Assembly: GCF_020694005.1 (NCBI RefSeq)
Contig: NZ_CP073013.1
Coordinates: 1,188,578 to 1,252,577 of the forward strand
Length of the DNA stretch: 64,000 bases
Source: Marinomonas profundi
Lineage (GTDB): Bacteria > Pseudomonadota > Gammaproteobacteria > Pseudomonadales > Marinomonadaceae
Direction of reading: 5' to 3'
The position numbers were made by a program, and so were the translations under genes. This document shows, in pieces, positions 26,519 to 36,252 of the stretch. The notes under the pieces are model-generated. The model worked only from the letters and a program-made list of their open reading frames with translations, did not search any database and had not been told where the DNA came from. Each line of letters opens with the position of its first letter. Position 1 is the stretch's first letter.

Positions 26519-27427
26519 TTATACACTTGAGCGTTTGGGACAAGCATTGCATTCTGCCTGCAGCAGTTCGACCAATAAGCGTGTGGCTGGGCCGGTGCGT
26601 TCACCTTTGCCAAAAATAGCGTACATGTGAAAGTTGCGTTCACTGCCTGAAATAAGCGGCAATTTTTTGAGTTTGCCGCTTTGCAAGGCGTATTCTAAAT
26701 CGGCTTTTGGTAACCATGCGAAGCCAATGCCGCTGGTCACAATTTCTAACGCAGATTGCACACTGGATACCGTCCAGCGACGGTCTGTACCAAGCCAGCC
26801 TGCGTCGACGGAGGTTTCTGACGCCGAGTCCCGAATCACGATCTGTAGCTCTCGACTCAAACGCTCATTGTTGATGGGGTCGGCTTCTTTATGCAGCACA
26901 TGTGTACTGGCGGCGACGGCGATCATTTCTACTTCAACAATAGGGTCAGCAAGGTAGCCTTTGGGAACGATGCCACTTAATACTAAATCTGGGCGACCTT
27001 TTCGAAGGGCTTCTTCGCCACCACTGAGCACAGATTCTTTCAGCTGAACTTGCGTGCCTCGGCTTTGTGGCTCAAAGGCTTGCAAGGCTCGTAATAAGGC
27101 TGGCGTAGGAAACGCCTGATCGACTACCAATTCTAGCTCTGGTTCCCAACCTTGCCCCAACGTATGGGCTAGCTCTTCTAGGTCCACCGCCTCTTTTAAT
27201 AGATGCCGAGAGCGGCGTAACAACACTTCGCCTCGTTCGGTCAGCTTGGCTTTGCGGCCTTCTATTATGAGCAAGGGATAACCCAGCTGCTCTTGCAGTT
27301 TTGCCACTGTATAGCTGATGGAAGATTGACTCTTATGAAGGGCTTCAGCGGCTTGGGCAAAACCACCTCTATCAACAACAGATTGTAAGACTCGCCACTG
27401 TTCTAGGGTTACTCTTGGTGCTTTCAC
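26519..27427 (-). CDS. LysR-type regulator
   Basis: A 302-residue LysR protein: HTH at about 17-40 (GGFAQAAEALHKSQSSISYTVAKLQEQLG) and a substrate-binding domain from about 90. It points away from the azoreductase gene 490 bp to the right and may control it, though the long repeat-filled gap makes this less certain than a close divergent pair. Confidence 0.85.
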   Translation of the reverse strand: MKAPRVTLEQWRVLQSVVDRGGFAQAAEALHKSQSSISYTVAKLQEQLGYPLLIIEGRKAKLTERGEVLLRRSRHLLKEAVDLEELAHTLGQGWEPELELVVDQAFPTPALLRALQAFEPQSRGTQVQLKESVLSGGEEALRKGRPDLVLSGIVPKGYLADPIVEVEMIAVAASTHVLHKEADPINNERLSRELQIVIRDSASETSVDAGWLGTDRRWTVSSVQSALEIVTSGIGFAWLPKADLEYALQSGKLKKLPLISGSERNFHMYAIFGKGERTGPATRLLVELLQAECNACPKRSSV

Positions 27428-27462
27428 GGTGATTCTCTTTGCTGATGTTTGGTTTGGGAGCT

Positions 27463-27615
27463 TTCGTATTATTTCGTATTATTTCGTATTAGAGAGATTG
27501 TCGCTAAACGACTTCCTTCGGTCTTGTCTCGATTTGTCCTTTAAAAATAGTATGCCGACAAGATGTAACTTACCACGACAAATTACGCCTTGTCGGGCTA
27601 AAGCCACGACCTACA
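27463..27615. repeat. 10-bp tandem repeat and 120-bp dispersed element, copy 1
   Basis: Three copies of TTTCGTATTA-type 10-mers lie at 27463-27490. They are followed by the first copy of the 120-bp family (27499-27615), beginning TTGTCGCTAAACGACTTCC and ending AAAGCCACGACCTAC. Both ends are small palindromes. An inverted, nearly identical copy lies at 36873-36991 and a more diverged direct copy at 48228-48346. Confidence 0.85.
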
Positions 27616-27640
27616 AAAAAACTGCCATAGGTCAAGACAC

Positions 27641-27746
27641 AACCCCATCCTAGCCTTCCCCTTGGAAGTGATAAGGGGAAGGGACAGTGACAATTCCGGC
27701 CTGCTCCTCCCCCTTGTGTCTTGAAGGGGGAGGCTGGGAGGGGGTT
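27641..27746. repeat. double-hairpin intergenic repeat
   Basis: Two perfect 10-bp stems: CCTTCCCCTT with AAGGGGAAGG (27654-27682) and CCTCCCCCTT with AAGGGGGAGG (27706-27733). The outer arms 27641-27663 and 27724-27746 also pair with each other at 19 of 23 positions, so the whole 106 bp can fold as one large or two small hairpins. It lies about 170 bp before azoR. Short relics of the same sequence occur near 28,620, 37,000 and 58,260. Confidence 0.75.
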
Positions 27747-27916
27747 ATGGTGCCATAGATCAAGACAAACATTTAAGTAACGTAAATGTATCGTTTTTTT
27801 CGATTGATATCTTCAGAAAAAGTCACTTTTTTATCGAATAATTTGGTTATACAATGGCTCCATTATCAAATAACGGCGCCAAATAGGCCCCTATTTATTA
27901 CGGAGAATACTGTTTT

Positions 27917-28510
27917 ATGGCTACTTTACTACGTATCGATTCTAGCGCTTCTGGCGACAATTCAAAATCACGTCAGTTGGCGAATGAGTTTATTGAACAA
28001 TGGCTTGCTAAAAACCCAGGCGGCAAGGTCGTGGTTCGTGACGTCAATGCCAATCCTCTTCCTCACTTTACGAGCGAAACATTGGGTGCTTTGTTCACTC
28101 CAGAAGAAGACCGCAGCGCTGAGCAACAGGCTATTGTGGCGATTGGCGATGAGTTGATTGACGAAATCGAAGCCGCTGATGTGGTGACCATTTCTGCGCC
28201 TGTGTACAACTTCGGTATTCCGTCTACGTTGAAGTCTTACTTTGACTACATCGCTCGCGCAGGCCGTACCTTTAAATACACAGAAACTGGCCCTGTCGGT
28301 TTGTTGAACAAAGACGCGTACTTGTTTGTTGCTAGCGGTAGCTTTTTAGCGGAAACACCAATGGATCATCAAGTGCCTTACCTGAACACTTTCTTGGGCT
28401 TTGTTGGCGTGACCGTCAAAGAAACCTTTATCGCTGGCGGCCAAGCATTGGGCCAACCAGGCGAAGAGTCTTTTAATCAGGCTAAAGCGAAAATCGCCTC
28501 AGCGGCGTAA
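27917..28510 (+). CDS. azoR: FMN-dependent NADH-azoreductase
   Basis: A 197-residue flavodoxin-fold enzyme. It begins LLRIDSSASGDNSKSRQLAN (FMN phosphate loop), has the flavin contact APVYNFGIPSTLKSYFDYIARAGRTFKYTETGP in the middle (split here only for reading) and ASGSF. The family reduces quinones and azo dyes with NADH in the cytoplasm and is linked to thiol and electrophile stress. RBS ACGGAG lies 10 nt before the ATG. It has its own terminator. Confidence 0.9.
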   Translation: MATLLRIDSSASGDNSKSRQLANEFIEQWLAKNPGGKVVVRDVNANPLPHFTSETLGALFTPEEDRSAEQQAIVAIGDELIDEIEAADVVTISAPVYNFGIPSTLKSYFDYIARAGRTFKYTETGPVGLLNKDAYLFVASGSFLAETPMDHQVPYLNTFLGFVGVTVKETFIAGGQALGQPGEESFNQAKAKIASAA

Positions 28511-28545
28511 CTGCTTAGTGTATAACGGATATTAATATCCCTTCT

Positions 28546-28581
28546 AAAAACCGGTTAGACATCTGTCTAATCGGTTTTTTT
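28546..28581 (+). terminator. intrinsic terminator after azoR
   Basis: Stem AAAAACCGGTTAGACA with TGTCTAATCGGTTTTT (one mismatch), 2-nt loop and a run of seven T, 35 nt after the azoR stop. Confidence 0.9.
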
Positions 28582-28711
28582 ATGGACGCAAACAGTCGTC
28601 GTCCGTCGGTATGACTCTTTGCCATAGACAAACCCCATCACTAGCCTTGTGTTTAGCAAGAAATATCGAGAAAATGCCTGTCCACTATTTAATACAAGAT
28701 TGATTTAATAC

Positions 28712-29626
28712 ATGACTATTCTCGTCACTCTCGGCCCCCTGTTGGTCGCTTTGTTTTTTGGTTACTGGGTCAATATCGCTTTATTCACTCCGGCCCGTGT
28801 TGCAAAAGGCTTAGAGCAATTGGTCTACGTAATTTTAGGGCTTATTGGCTTCAGTCTTGGTGCCCTGGATAACCTCACCGAAAAGCTGCTCATCGCGGGT
28901 TATCAAGCCATTGTGTTTTTCGGGCTGATTAGTGTTTTCAGTCTAGCGGGGCTGTATCTCAGCGGCTTGCGGTTTGGTGGCACTCACGCAGATAGTCTGG
29001 CAACAGGGCCGAGTGACAGCAAAAGCCATGCATTGATGGACGCCGCTAAAACCCTTGCTTGGGTGATTGGCGGGGTGTTGGTGGGGATTTTCGCCAGCGA
29101 TTTACTCACCGGCGTAGATGAACTTGTCACCGGTTTGCTGTATGTGTTGTTGTTTCTAATCGGCTGTCAATTGCGCCAAGGCAACCATCGCTTGCGCAAG
29201 CTTTTCCTCAATGCTCAAGGCATGATTATTGCCCTAGTCACTATTTTTACCACCTTATTTGCCGGCTGGATAGGAAGCCTAGTGTTGGGGCTAAACTGGA
29301 ATCAAGGACTGGCGGTGGTATCCGGTTTTGGTTGGTACAGTTTGTCTGGCATCTTGATCACCGGATTGGGGGATCCCGTGCTTGGCACAACGGCTTTTTT
29401 GCTAGATCTAAGTCGCGAAATTCTGGCCTTGATGCTGATTCCGTTTTTGGCGCGTCTCAACAGCCATATGTCGGTTGGATATTCCGGCGCGACGGCCATG
29501 GATTTTACCCTGCCAATGCTGGGGAAATTCCATGGCGCGCAGATTGTGCCGGTTTGTATTGCCAGTGGGTTTATTATGAGTATTTTGGTGCCTATTCTGA
29601 TCCCGTTGTTTTTGGGCATCGGCTAG
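28712..29626 (+). CDS. LysO-like lysine exporter, paralogue 2
   Basis: A 304-residue membrane protein of the same length as, and nearly identical to, the product of 10547-11461, with the shared motifs LGLIGFSLGALDNL, LLFLIGCQLR and SGFGWYSLSGILIT. Differences are concentrated in a few hydrophobic positions (for example residues 111-132). The 40 bp before each gene are also similar. The two copies may be a recent duplication kept for dose or for slightly different substrates. Confidence 0.8.
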   Translation: MTILVTLGPLLVALFFGYWVNIALFTPARVAKGLEQLVYVILGLIGFSLGALDNLTEKLLIAGYQAIVFFGLISVFSLAGLYLSGLRFGGTHADSLATGPSDSKSHALMDAAKTLAWVIGGVLVGIFASDLLTGVDELVTGLLYVLLFLIGCQLRQGNHRLRKLFLNAQGMIIALVTIFTTLFAGWIGSLVLGLNWNQGLAVVSGFGWYSLSGILITGLGDPVLGTTAFLLDLSREILALMLIPFLARLNSHMSVGYSGATAMDFTLPMLGKFHGAQIVPVCIASGFIMSILVPILIPLFLGIG

Positions 29627-29652
29627 ACATCATCCCACCAGGATAATTTGAA

Positions 29653-30288
29653 TCAGAGCAAAGAGCGTACATAGGCTTCGATCTCAGGGGTTTGGTTGTG
29701 GTCGAAGAAGCATTGCTGAAAACGTTCGCCAGACACGGCGGTTTTGACCAGCGCTTGGTCCATGGCTTTTAAACCATCCAAGACGTTGTCTTTCATGGTG
29801 GCGGCTTTCACTTGGTTTAAAATACCGGCGTTTTTCACTTGTGGCTCTCTGCGCTCAATCGGGTAACCTTCACCACGAGGGCCAGTGAAAGCCTTCTCAA
29901 AAATATAACGCGCGTTTAATTCTGCTGCCCAACCGAAGCCTTTAGCAAAGGCCATGGCAATGGCATTGCCGTTGTTGATTTGGTTAAACAAAAAGGCATC
30001 GGACGGTTCTAGGCAGTAGCCGCACACTACACCAGGGTGAGCGTTTAAGGACATCATCGCGCCTTGACCTGTACCGCAACCGGAAACAACAAAGTCGACG
30101 GCTTTTGAATTGAGCAACAAGCTCGCCATGATACCAAGATGGATGTAGGTTAGGTGGTGGTCGTTTTCGTCGCTCATGCCAACATTAAATACGTCGTGGT
30201 TCAACGGGCCAGCAACCGTATTGAGTTGCTCTAAAATCGTGGCGTTTTTGCCCGCTTGGCTGTTTTCCATCATCAGTGCAATTTTCAT
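29653..30288 (-). CDS. RpiB/LacA/LacB-family isomerase, probable uronate-pathway isomerase
   Basis: A 211-residue sugar-phosphate isomerase-like protein. The family motif DFVVSGCGTGQGAMMSLN holds the catalytic Cys, and a second conserved part is NNGNAIAMAFAKGFGWA. It is about 60 residues longer than ordinary RpiB. It sits in one operon with kdgF and near kdgR and kduD, while no kduI is present. RpiB-like proteins (DhuI) are known to isomerise 4-deoxy-L-threo-5-hexosulose uronate in some bacteria, so this is the best guess. Plain ribose-5-phosphate or another sugar-phosphate isomerase role is the alternative. Confidence 0.7.
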   Translation of the reverse strand: MKIALMMENSQAGKNATILEQLNTVAGPLNHDVFNVGMSDENDHHLTYIHLGIMASLLLNSKAVDFVVSGCGTGQGAMMSLNAHPGVVCGYCLEPSDAFLFNQINNGNAIAMAFAKGFGWAAELNARYIFEKAFTGPRGEGYPIERREPQVKNAGILNQVKAATMKDNVLDGLKAMDQALVKTAVSGERFQQCFFDHNQTPEIEAYVRSLL

Positions 30289-30337
30289 TATTTTCTCCTG
30301 AATGGGTTCAATTATTTCAATGTCGTCAGTCGCTTGC

Positions 30338-30658
30338 TTATAAAAAGTCTTTGCGGACTGGGGTGAAGTTGTCGAGCAATACGCCGGGCTCTAAGCAGCG
30401 GCAGCCGTGCATGACGTTGGGTTCTTTGTACAAGGTGTCGCCTGGGCCAACGAGTTTGGTTTCGTCACCGATGGTGAATTCAAATTTGCCAGACAAGACG
30501 TAGGTTAATTGTTCATGGGGATGATTGTGCAGTGGGCCGATGGCGTCTTTTTCAAAATGCACTTCCACGGTCATGATGTTATCGGAGTAGGCCATGATTT
30601 TGCGCGATACGCCAGCGCCAAGGTCTTCCAAAGGGACTTCGTTATTGTAGACAAACAT
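30338..30658 (-). CDS. kdgF: KdgF-like cupin, unsaturated uronate ketonisation
   Basis: A 106-residue single-domain cupin. Metal-binding motif 1 is HNHPHEQLTYVLSGKFE (two His and Gln) and motif 2 is PNVMHGCRCLEPG (His). Size and motifs match KdgF, which speeds the conversion of 4,5-unsaturated monouronates from pectin or alginate to the linear keto form used by the isomerase step. It is followed by the RpiB-like gene after 49 bp and preceded by a possible KdgR site. Confidence 0.85.
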   Translation of the reverse strand: MFVYNNEVPLEDLGAGVSRKIMAYSDNIMTVEVHFEKDAIGPLHNHPHEQLTYVLSGKFEFTIGDETKLVGPGDTLYKEPNVMHGCRCLEPGVLLDNFTPVRKDFL

Positions 30659-30726
30659 AGGGCAGCTCTTTGTATTCTTGTTTTAGACTGGTTCACTATA
30701 GCAGCACTAAAACATTATTCAACATT

Positions 30727-30748
30727 TTATGAAAAGCTGTTTTATTAA
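30727..30748 (-). promoter_or_regulatory. possible KdgR operator upstream of kdgF
   Basis: TTATGAAAAGCTGTTTTATT lies about 70 bp before the kdgF start. It is an imperfect dyad (ATGAAA ... TTTTAT) resembling the enterobacterial KdgR box (ATGAAAC...GTTTCAT). KdgR is encoded next door. Assignment by eye only. Confidence 0.35.
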
Positions 30749-30840
30749 ATTTCGTAATATTTGAAACATGCTTCGACATGCAGCCAGACAGTCATCTTGG
30801 TCGCACCAAATTCGCCGCTAAAGACAGTCGATAAGACATA

Positions 30841-30877
30841 AAAAAGCTGGCGTCATGGTGAATGAGGCCAGCTTTTT
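30841..30877 (-). terminator. intrinsic terminator after kdgR
   Basis: On the minus strand the stem AAAAAGCTGGC pairs with GCCAGCTTTTT across a loop of about 15 nt and ends in a T run. It lies 13 nt after the kdgR stop and separates kdgR from kdgF. Confidence 0.85.
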
Positions 30878-30889
30878 AACATGGGCTAA

Positions 30890-31678
30890 TTAAGGTTTCT
30901 GAGTGTAACCCAATTTTTCCGATATCTTGGTTGTGGCGTCTTGTAATAAGCCGACGTATTTTTCAAATTTCTCTGGCGTATGACGTAGCGTCGGGAAGGA
31001 TAAACTTAACCCAGCAATCACGTTGCCTAAACGGTCATAAATAGGCGCTGCAATACAGCGTAGGCCTTCTTCTTGTTCTTCGTTGTCGACGCCGTAGCCT
31101 TGATTTTTCACTGCCTTTAATTCGACCAATAACGAATCAACCGAAACATGAGTGTTCGCGGTGGAAGGAATAAAGTCAATGTTTTCAAAGGTCTGTCGAA
31201 TGTCGCTGTCTGGTCGTTCTGCCAGCAACACCTTGCCTATTGCAGTAGAGTAAAGCGGGTTACGGCCACCAATGCGCGACTGCATACGCAAATTGTATTG
31301 CGCGTCGACTTTGTAGATATAAATAATGCCGTCGCCATCTCGTACGCCTAAATGCAAGGCTTCTTTGGTTTGCTCGCCAATGCTGGTCATGTAGGGCTCG
31401 GTCAATGACACCAGATCCACATGTTCCAGTGCTTTTGAGCTTACTTCAAACAGCTTGAGTGTGAGCCAGTAGCGGTCGTCATCGCCTTGCTGAGACACAA
31501 ACCCGAGCATTTTCATGGTTTGCAAAAAGCGATAGACGGTGCTTTTGGAGCTCATCACGATTTGCGATAATTCCGTTATACCAAGGGATTTGTGTTCGGC
31601 CAATGCAGCAAGAATGGCAAACACCTTCATTACCGACGATACCGGTTCAATTTGTAGCGCGTTGTCTTCGTTTTTCAT
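30890..31678 (-). CDS. kdgR: IclR-family repressor KdgR
   Basis: A 262-residue IclR protein very like E. coli/Dickeya KdgR. The HTH is at about 30-52 (GITELSQIVMSSKSTVYRFL) and the effector domain includes LRMQSRIGGRNPLYSTAIGK and DNEEQEEGLRCIAAPIYDR. KdgR represses pectin/uronate catabolism and is released by 2-keto-3-deoxygluconate. It lies 90 bp after kduD on the same strand and beside kdgF, which fits control of the whole group. Confidence 0.9.
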   Translation of the reverse strand: MKNEDNALQIEPVSSVMKVFAILAALAEHKSLGITELSQIVMSSKSTVYRFLQTMKMLGFVSQQGDDDRYWLTLKLFEVSSKALEHVDLVSLTEPYMTSIGEQTKEALHLGVRDGDGIIYIYKVDAQYNLRMQSRIGGRNPLYSTAIGKVLLAERPDSDIRQTFENIDFIPSTANTHVSVDSLLVELKAVKNQGYGVDNEEQEEGLRCIAAPIYDRLGNVIAGLSLSFPTLRHTPEKFEKYVGLLQDATTKISEKLGYTQKP

Positions 31679-31768
31679 ATGAGTTTCATTATTTTTGAAA
31701 TGGGTTTTTGTCGTTTAACTATATGACATTTTTTGACCTAACAACACCCCACTCAAGACAAATGCCGG

Positions 31769-32518
31769 TTAACGCGCCAACCAACCCCCATCCACCGCAA
31801 TGGTGTAACCGTTCACATAACGCGACGCGTCGGATGCAAGAAACACAATCGGCCCCGCCATGTCATCCGGTGTTCCCCAACGTCCTGCGGGGATACGGTT
31901 TAATATCTCGCTAGAACGGTCTTCGTCGGCCCGTAGCGCACTGGTGTTGTCGGTTGCCATGTAACCCGGCGCGATGGCGTTGACATTAATACCGTGTTTA
32001 GCCCATTCGTTGGCCAGCAAACGCGTTACGCCCATCACGCCGCTTTTTGACGCCGTGTAAGACGGTACTCGAATCCCGCCTTGATAAGACAACATAGAAG
32101 CAATGTTAATAATATTACCGGTGCTGCCCTGAGCGATGACTTGTTTGGCAAAACCTTGAGACATAAAGAAAACGGCTTTGATGTTCACGTCCATTACGTC
32201 GTCCCAGTCTTGTTCGGTAAACTCAAGCGCGTCGTTACGGCGAATAATACCGGCGTTATTGACCAAAATATCGACTTTGCCAAACGCCGCGACGGCTTCT
32301 TTTACCACACGATCAACGCTGTCCATTTTGCTCATGTCGGCGATCACACTGTGAAATTTCCGGCCGGTGCTTTCCATTAGCGCCATCGTTTCAGTCGGAG
32401 CGCTTCTGTTTACACCCACTATGTCTGCCCCCGCCTTGGCCAACGCCAACGCCATTCCTTGTCCAAGCCCAGTATTGCACCCAGTGACAATGGCGACTTT
32501 TCCCGTCAAGTCAAACAC
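31769..32518 (-). CDS. kduD: 2-deoxy-D-gluconate 3-dehydrogenase / KduD
   Basis: A 249-residue short-chain dehydrogenase. NAD-binding TGCNTGLGQGMALALAKAG (residues 11-30), NNAG, and the catalytic Ser plus YTASKSG (Tyr-x3-Lys). The length and start MFDLTGKVAIVTG match KduD, which reduces 2,5-diketo-3-deoxygluconate to 2-keto-3-deoxygluconate. Position between kdgR and an empty gap supports the uronate role. A possible half KdgR site (TTGAAACA) lies near 32,632. Confidence 0.85.
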   Translation of the reverse strand: MFDLTGKVAIVTGCNTGLGQGMALALAKAGADIVGVNRSAPTETMALMESTGRKFHSVIADMSKMDSVDRVVKEAVAAFGKVDILVNNAGIIRRNDALEFTEQDWDDVMDVNIKAVFFMSQGFAKQVIAQGSTGNIINIASMLSYQGGIRVPSYTASKSGVMGVTRLLANEWAKHGINVNAIAPGYMATDNTSALRADEDRSSEILNRIPAGRWGTPDDMAGPIVFLASDASRYVNGYTIAVDGGWLAR

Positions 32519-32697
32519 AGCATTTCCTCTTTATTTGGTTTTGGACAAGCGACCTTTGCTTTTTAGCCGCTTTACGAGGCCATACTAGAAGAACAAACAG
32601 AAAATAACAATATCAATTCTATTTTATTGAAACATCTTTTTATTATTTAATAAATCGCCCAACAATAAACAGCAAGAAGAGACAAATAGAGGGGGTC

Positions 32698-32774
32698 TTT
32701 GGGGTCAGATCAAGAAATAGCTGCCTCTCAGAGTTTAAGACTTCCACTATTCTATTTTTTGATCTGACCCCAAA
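32698..32774. repeat. 77-bp inverted-repeat element (MITE- or RAYT-linked-like)
   Basis: Arms of 23 bp beginning TTTGGGGTCAGATCAA pair at 22 of 23 positions around a 31-nt core. The GGGGTCAGA end is widely seen as a short inverted repeat in gammaproteobacterial intergenic regions, often near REP-associated tyrosine transposases. No transposase is present here. It lies just after the fghA stop; the GGGGTCAGA word also occurs at about 9143. Confidence 0.8.
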
Positions 32775-32790
32775 CTCCGCCAAACTCCGA

Positions 32791-33645
32791 TTAACCTAAC
32801 GCGTTAGAATGAAACGCTAGATGTTCGTCGATGAAGCTGGCGATAAAAAAGTAGCTGTGATCGTAACCCGGCTGACGGCGCAGCGTGATCGGGTGTCCGG
32901 CTTTTTCACAGGCCGCTTCTAGGGCTTCGGGTTTAAGCTGTTCTGTCAAAAAGTTATCCGCTTCGCCTTGATCGATAAACAAAGGTAAGCGTTCACTGGC
33001 TTTTTCAACTTGGCTTTCTACTAGATTTTCTACAAGACAAGTCGCGTCCCATTCCTTCCACGTGGCTTTGTCTTCACCCAAGTATCCGGTGAAGGCTTTT
33101 TCTCCCCAAGGACAGTCAGTGGGGTTGGCAATTGGCGCAAAGGCGGAAACGGATTGATACTTGCCCGGATTCTTCAAGGCACAAATCAAGGCGCCGTGAC
33201 CACCCATTGAGTGACCAGAGATCGAACGCTTGTCTGTCACCGGGAAGTTCGCTTCCACCAAATGCGGCAGTTCTTGCACGACGTAGTCATACATATGGTA
33301 GGTATTCGCATAAGGTTCCACCGTGGCGTTGAGATAAAACCCTGCCGCGGAACCAAAGTCATAGCTTTCATGTTCGTGTGGATAATCCGTACCGCGTGGG
33401 CTGGTATCGGGACAAACGATAGCCAAACCTAGCTCAGCGGCTTTACGAAAAGCACCGGCTTTTTGAGTAAAGTTTTCATCGTTACAGGTCAGACCTGACA
33501 ACCAATACAAAACCGGGACTTTTTGCGTTTCCGCCTGTGGTGGTAGATAAATCGCAAAAGTCATCTCGCTTTTTACGGACAAGCTTTCATGCTTATAACG
33601 CTTCAACCAACCACCGAAGCTTTTGGTGCTCGATAACAGTTCCAT
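32791..33645 (-). CDS. fghA: S-formylglutathione hydrolase
   Basis: A 284-residue serine hydrolase of the esterase D family. The nucleophile lies in SISGHSMGGHGAL, the Asp in FIDQGEADNFL and the His in GYDHSYFFI. It splits S-formylglutathione to formate and glutathione, the second step of formaldehyde detoxification. It follows the class III alcohol dehydrogenase gene on the same strand, with a terminator-like hairpin between them. Confidence 0.92.
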   Translation of the reverse strand: MELLSSTKSFGGWLKRYKHESLSVKSEMTFAIYLPPQAETQKVPVLYWLSGLTCNDENFTQKAGAFRKAAELGLAIVCPDTSPRGTDYPHEHESYDFGSAAGFYLNATVEPYANTYHMYDYVVQELPHLVEANFPVTDKRSISGHSMGGHGALICALKNPGKYQSVSAFAPIANPTDCPWGEKAFTGYLGEDKATWKEWDATCLVENLVESQVEKASERLPLFIDQGEADNFLTEQLKPEALEAACEKAGHPITLRRQPGYDHSYFFIASFIDEHLAFHSNALG

Positions 33646-33665
33646 AGCTGTCTCCTTAACTGTGT

Positions 33666-33690
33666 TAAAAAAGCCCGCTCAGCGGGCTTA
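33666..33690 (-). terminator. hairpin between the formaldehyde dehydrogenase gene and fghA
   Basis: On the minus strand AAGCCCGC, 3-nt loop, GCGGGCTT, then TTTT. It lies about 50 nt after the dehydrogenase stop and 21 nt before the fghA start, so it may lower downstream expression rather than end transcription fully. Confidence 0.7.
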
Positions 33691-33741
33691 TCAAAACGGT
33701 GTGATAACGATTATTTATCGAAAGCTTACTTATACAAAAGC

Positions 33742-34974
<1,233 letters not shown>

Positions 34975-35025
34975 TTACTTCATCGAAAGTGAGTTAATCT
35001 AAGCTTTTTAATGGCAGGGGATAAA

Positions 35026-35916
35026 ATGAAAAACTGGGAAGCCATGGAAGCCTTTATCGAGGTCGTTAGACAAGGCAGTTTTTCCGCTGCCGCGATAAAA
35101 CTCGGCGTATCGGCGTCTCACATGAGTCGCTTAATCACGCAACTCGAAGCGGAACTTGGCACCACACTGTTATTTCGCACCACAAGACGCATTCGTTTAA
35201 GCGACGCCGGAGAGCTGTATTATCAGCATTGCCGAGGTTTACCCGAAGCGTTAAGCAGCGCCGAGGAAATGATTTCAACCTTAAACCAAGCCCCCATTGG
35301 CGCCGTCAAAATGACCTGTGCCACGACCTTTGGCGAGCGCTACATTGCCCCTTTGATGAATGATTTTTTATTAAATCACCCAAAGATCGAGCTGGATTTT
35401 CATCTTACCAATCGTTCGGTGGATTTAATCGAAGAAGGTTACGATCTGGCGATTCGCATGGGGGCGATGAAGGATTCTAGCCATTTGTCTCGACGTTTGT
35501 GTGATCGTGTGGAATACCTTTGCGCCTCGCGGGAATACATAGACCAACACGGTATGCCGCATACGTTAGCCGAACTGAACAAACACAGCTGCTTGATCGG
35601 TTCCAAAAACCACTGGCTGTTTCAACAAGATGGGCAACGCAAAGAAATGAAAGTCGCCAGCCAATGGCGCAGCAATTCTGGCCCCGCCTTGCTCGATGCG
35701 GTACGAAAAGGCTTAGGGATCGCACAACTGCCGGATTATTATGTGGGTGACGATCTCGCCAGCGGCAAACTCATCCCCTTGTTGACGCAATATCAGTATC
35801 CGTACAGTGGCGTTTGGTTGGTTTATCCCAAAGTACGTCAGCCCTCCCCCAAACTACAAAGCATTTGTGACTACCTGATTCAGCGCTTTAAGGAAAACCC
35901 ACCATTTGCCAAATAA
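35026..35916 (+). CDS. LysR-type regulator of the formaldehyde genes
   Basis: A 296-residue LysR protein: HTH about 14-36 (QGSFSAAAIKLGVSASHMSRLITQLE) and effector domain from 88. ATG 35026 is chosen because AGGGGA lies 5 nt upstream; an earlier ATG at 35011 lacks an RBS. Divergent to frmA-fghA with an inverted-repeat operator between them, so a formaldehyde- or glutathione-adduct-responsive role is inferred. Confidence 0.88.
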   Translation: MKNWEAMEAFIEVVRQGSFSAAAIKLGVSASHMSRLITQLEAELGTTLLFRTTRRIRLSDAGELYYQHCRGLPEALSSAEEMISTLNQAPIGAVKMTCATTFGERYIAPLMNDFLLNHPKIELDFHLTNRSVDLIEEGYDLAIRMGAMKDSSHLSRRLCDRVEYLCASREYIDQHGMPHTLAELNKHSCLIGSKNHWLFQQDGQRKEMKVASQWRSNSGPALLDAVRKGLGIAQLPDYYVGDDLASGKLIPLLTQYQYPYSGVWLVYPKVRQPSPKLQSICDYLIQRFKENPPFAK

Positions 35917-35988
35917 CTCGGCTATGTTTAAATACACGTACAAAGTTTAAATACACATACAAACTCAACCCATCATTAAGCGAAGCCC

Positions 35989-36252
35989 ATGTTTTCACAA
36001 CAAGATCTCGTTCAAGTTGCTCGTCAAACCATGCCCTTTGGAAAATACCAAGGCCGTATTTTAATCGACCTACCGGAAGACTATTTGCTGTGGTTTGCGA
36101 AAAAAGGTTGGCCGAATGGCAATCTAGGGCAATGGCTGCAACTGGCGTTGGAGATTAAAATCAATGGCTTGGAAAAACTGGTCGATCCGTTGCGCAAACC
36201 GACCGAGAAAAAAACCAACGAGCCTAAAGTCCGCATTCGCTTTGGTGATTAA
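35989..36252 (+). CDS. DUF3820 family protein
   Basis: An 87-residue cytoplasmic protein with the family core MPFGKYQGRILIDLPEDYL and LWFAKKGWPNGNLG. The family is common in gammaproteobacteria and has no settled function. It ends 4 nt inside the convergent GNAT gene. Confidence 0.85.
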   Translation: MFSQQDLVQVARQTMPFGKYQGRILIDLPEDYLLWFAKKGWPNGNLGQWLQLALEIKINGLEKLVDPLRKPTEKKTNEPKVRIRFGD

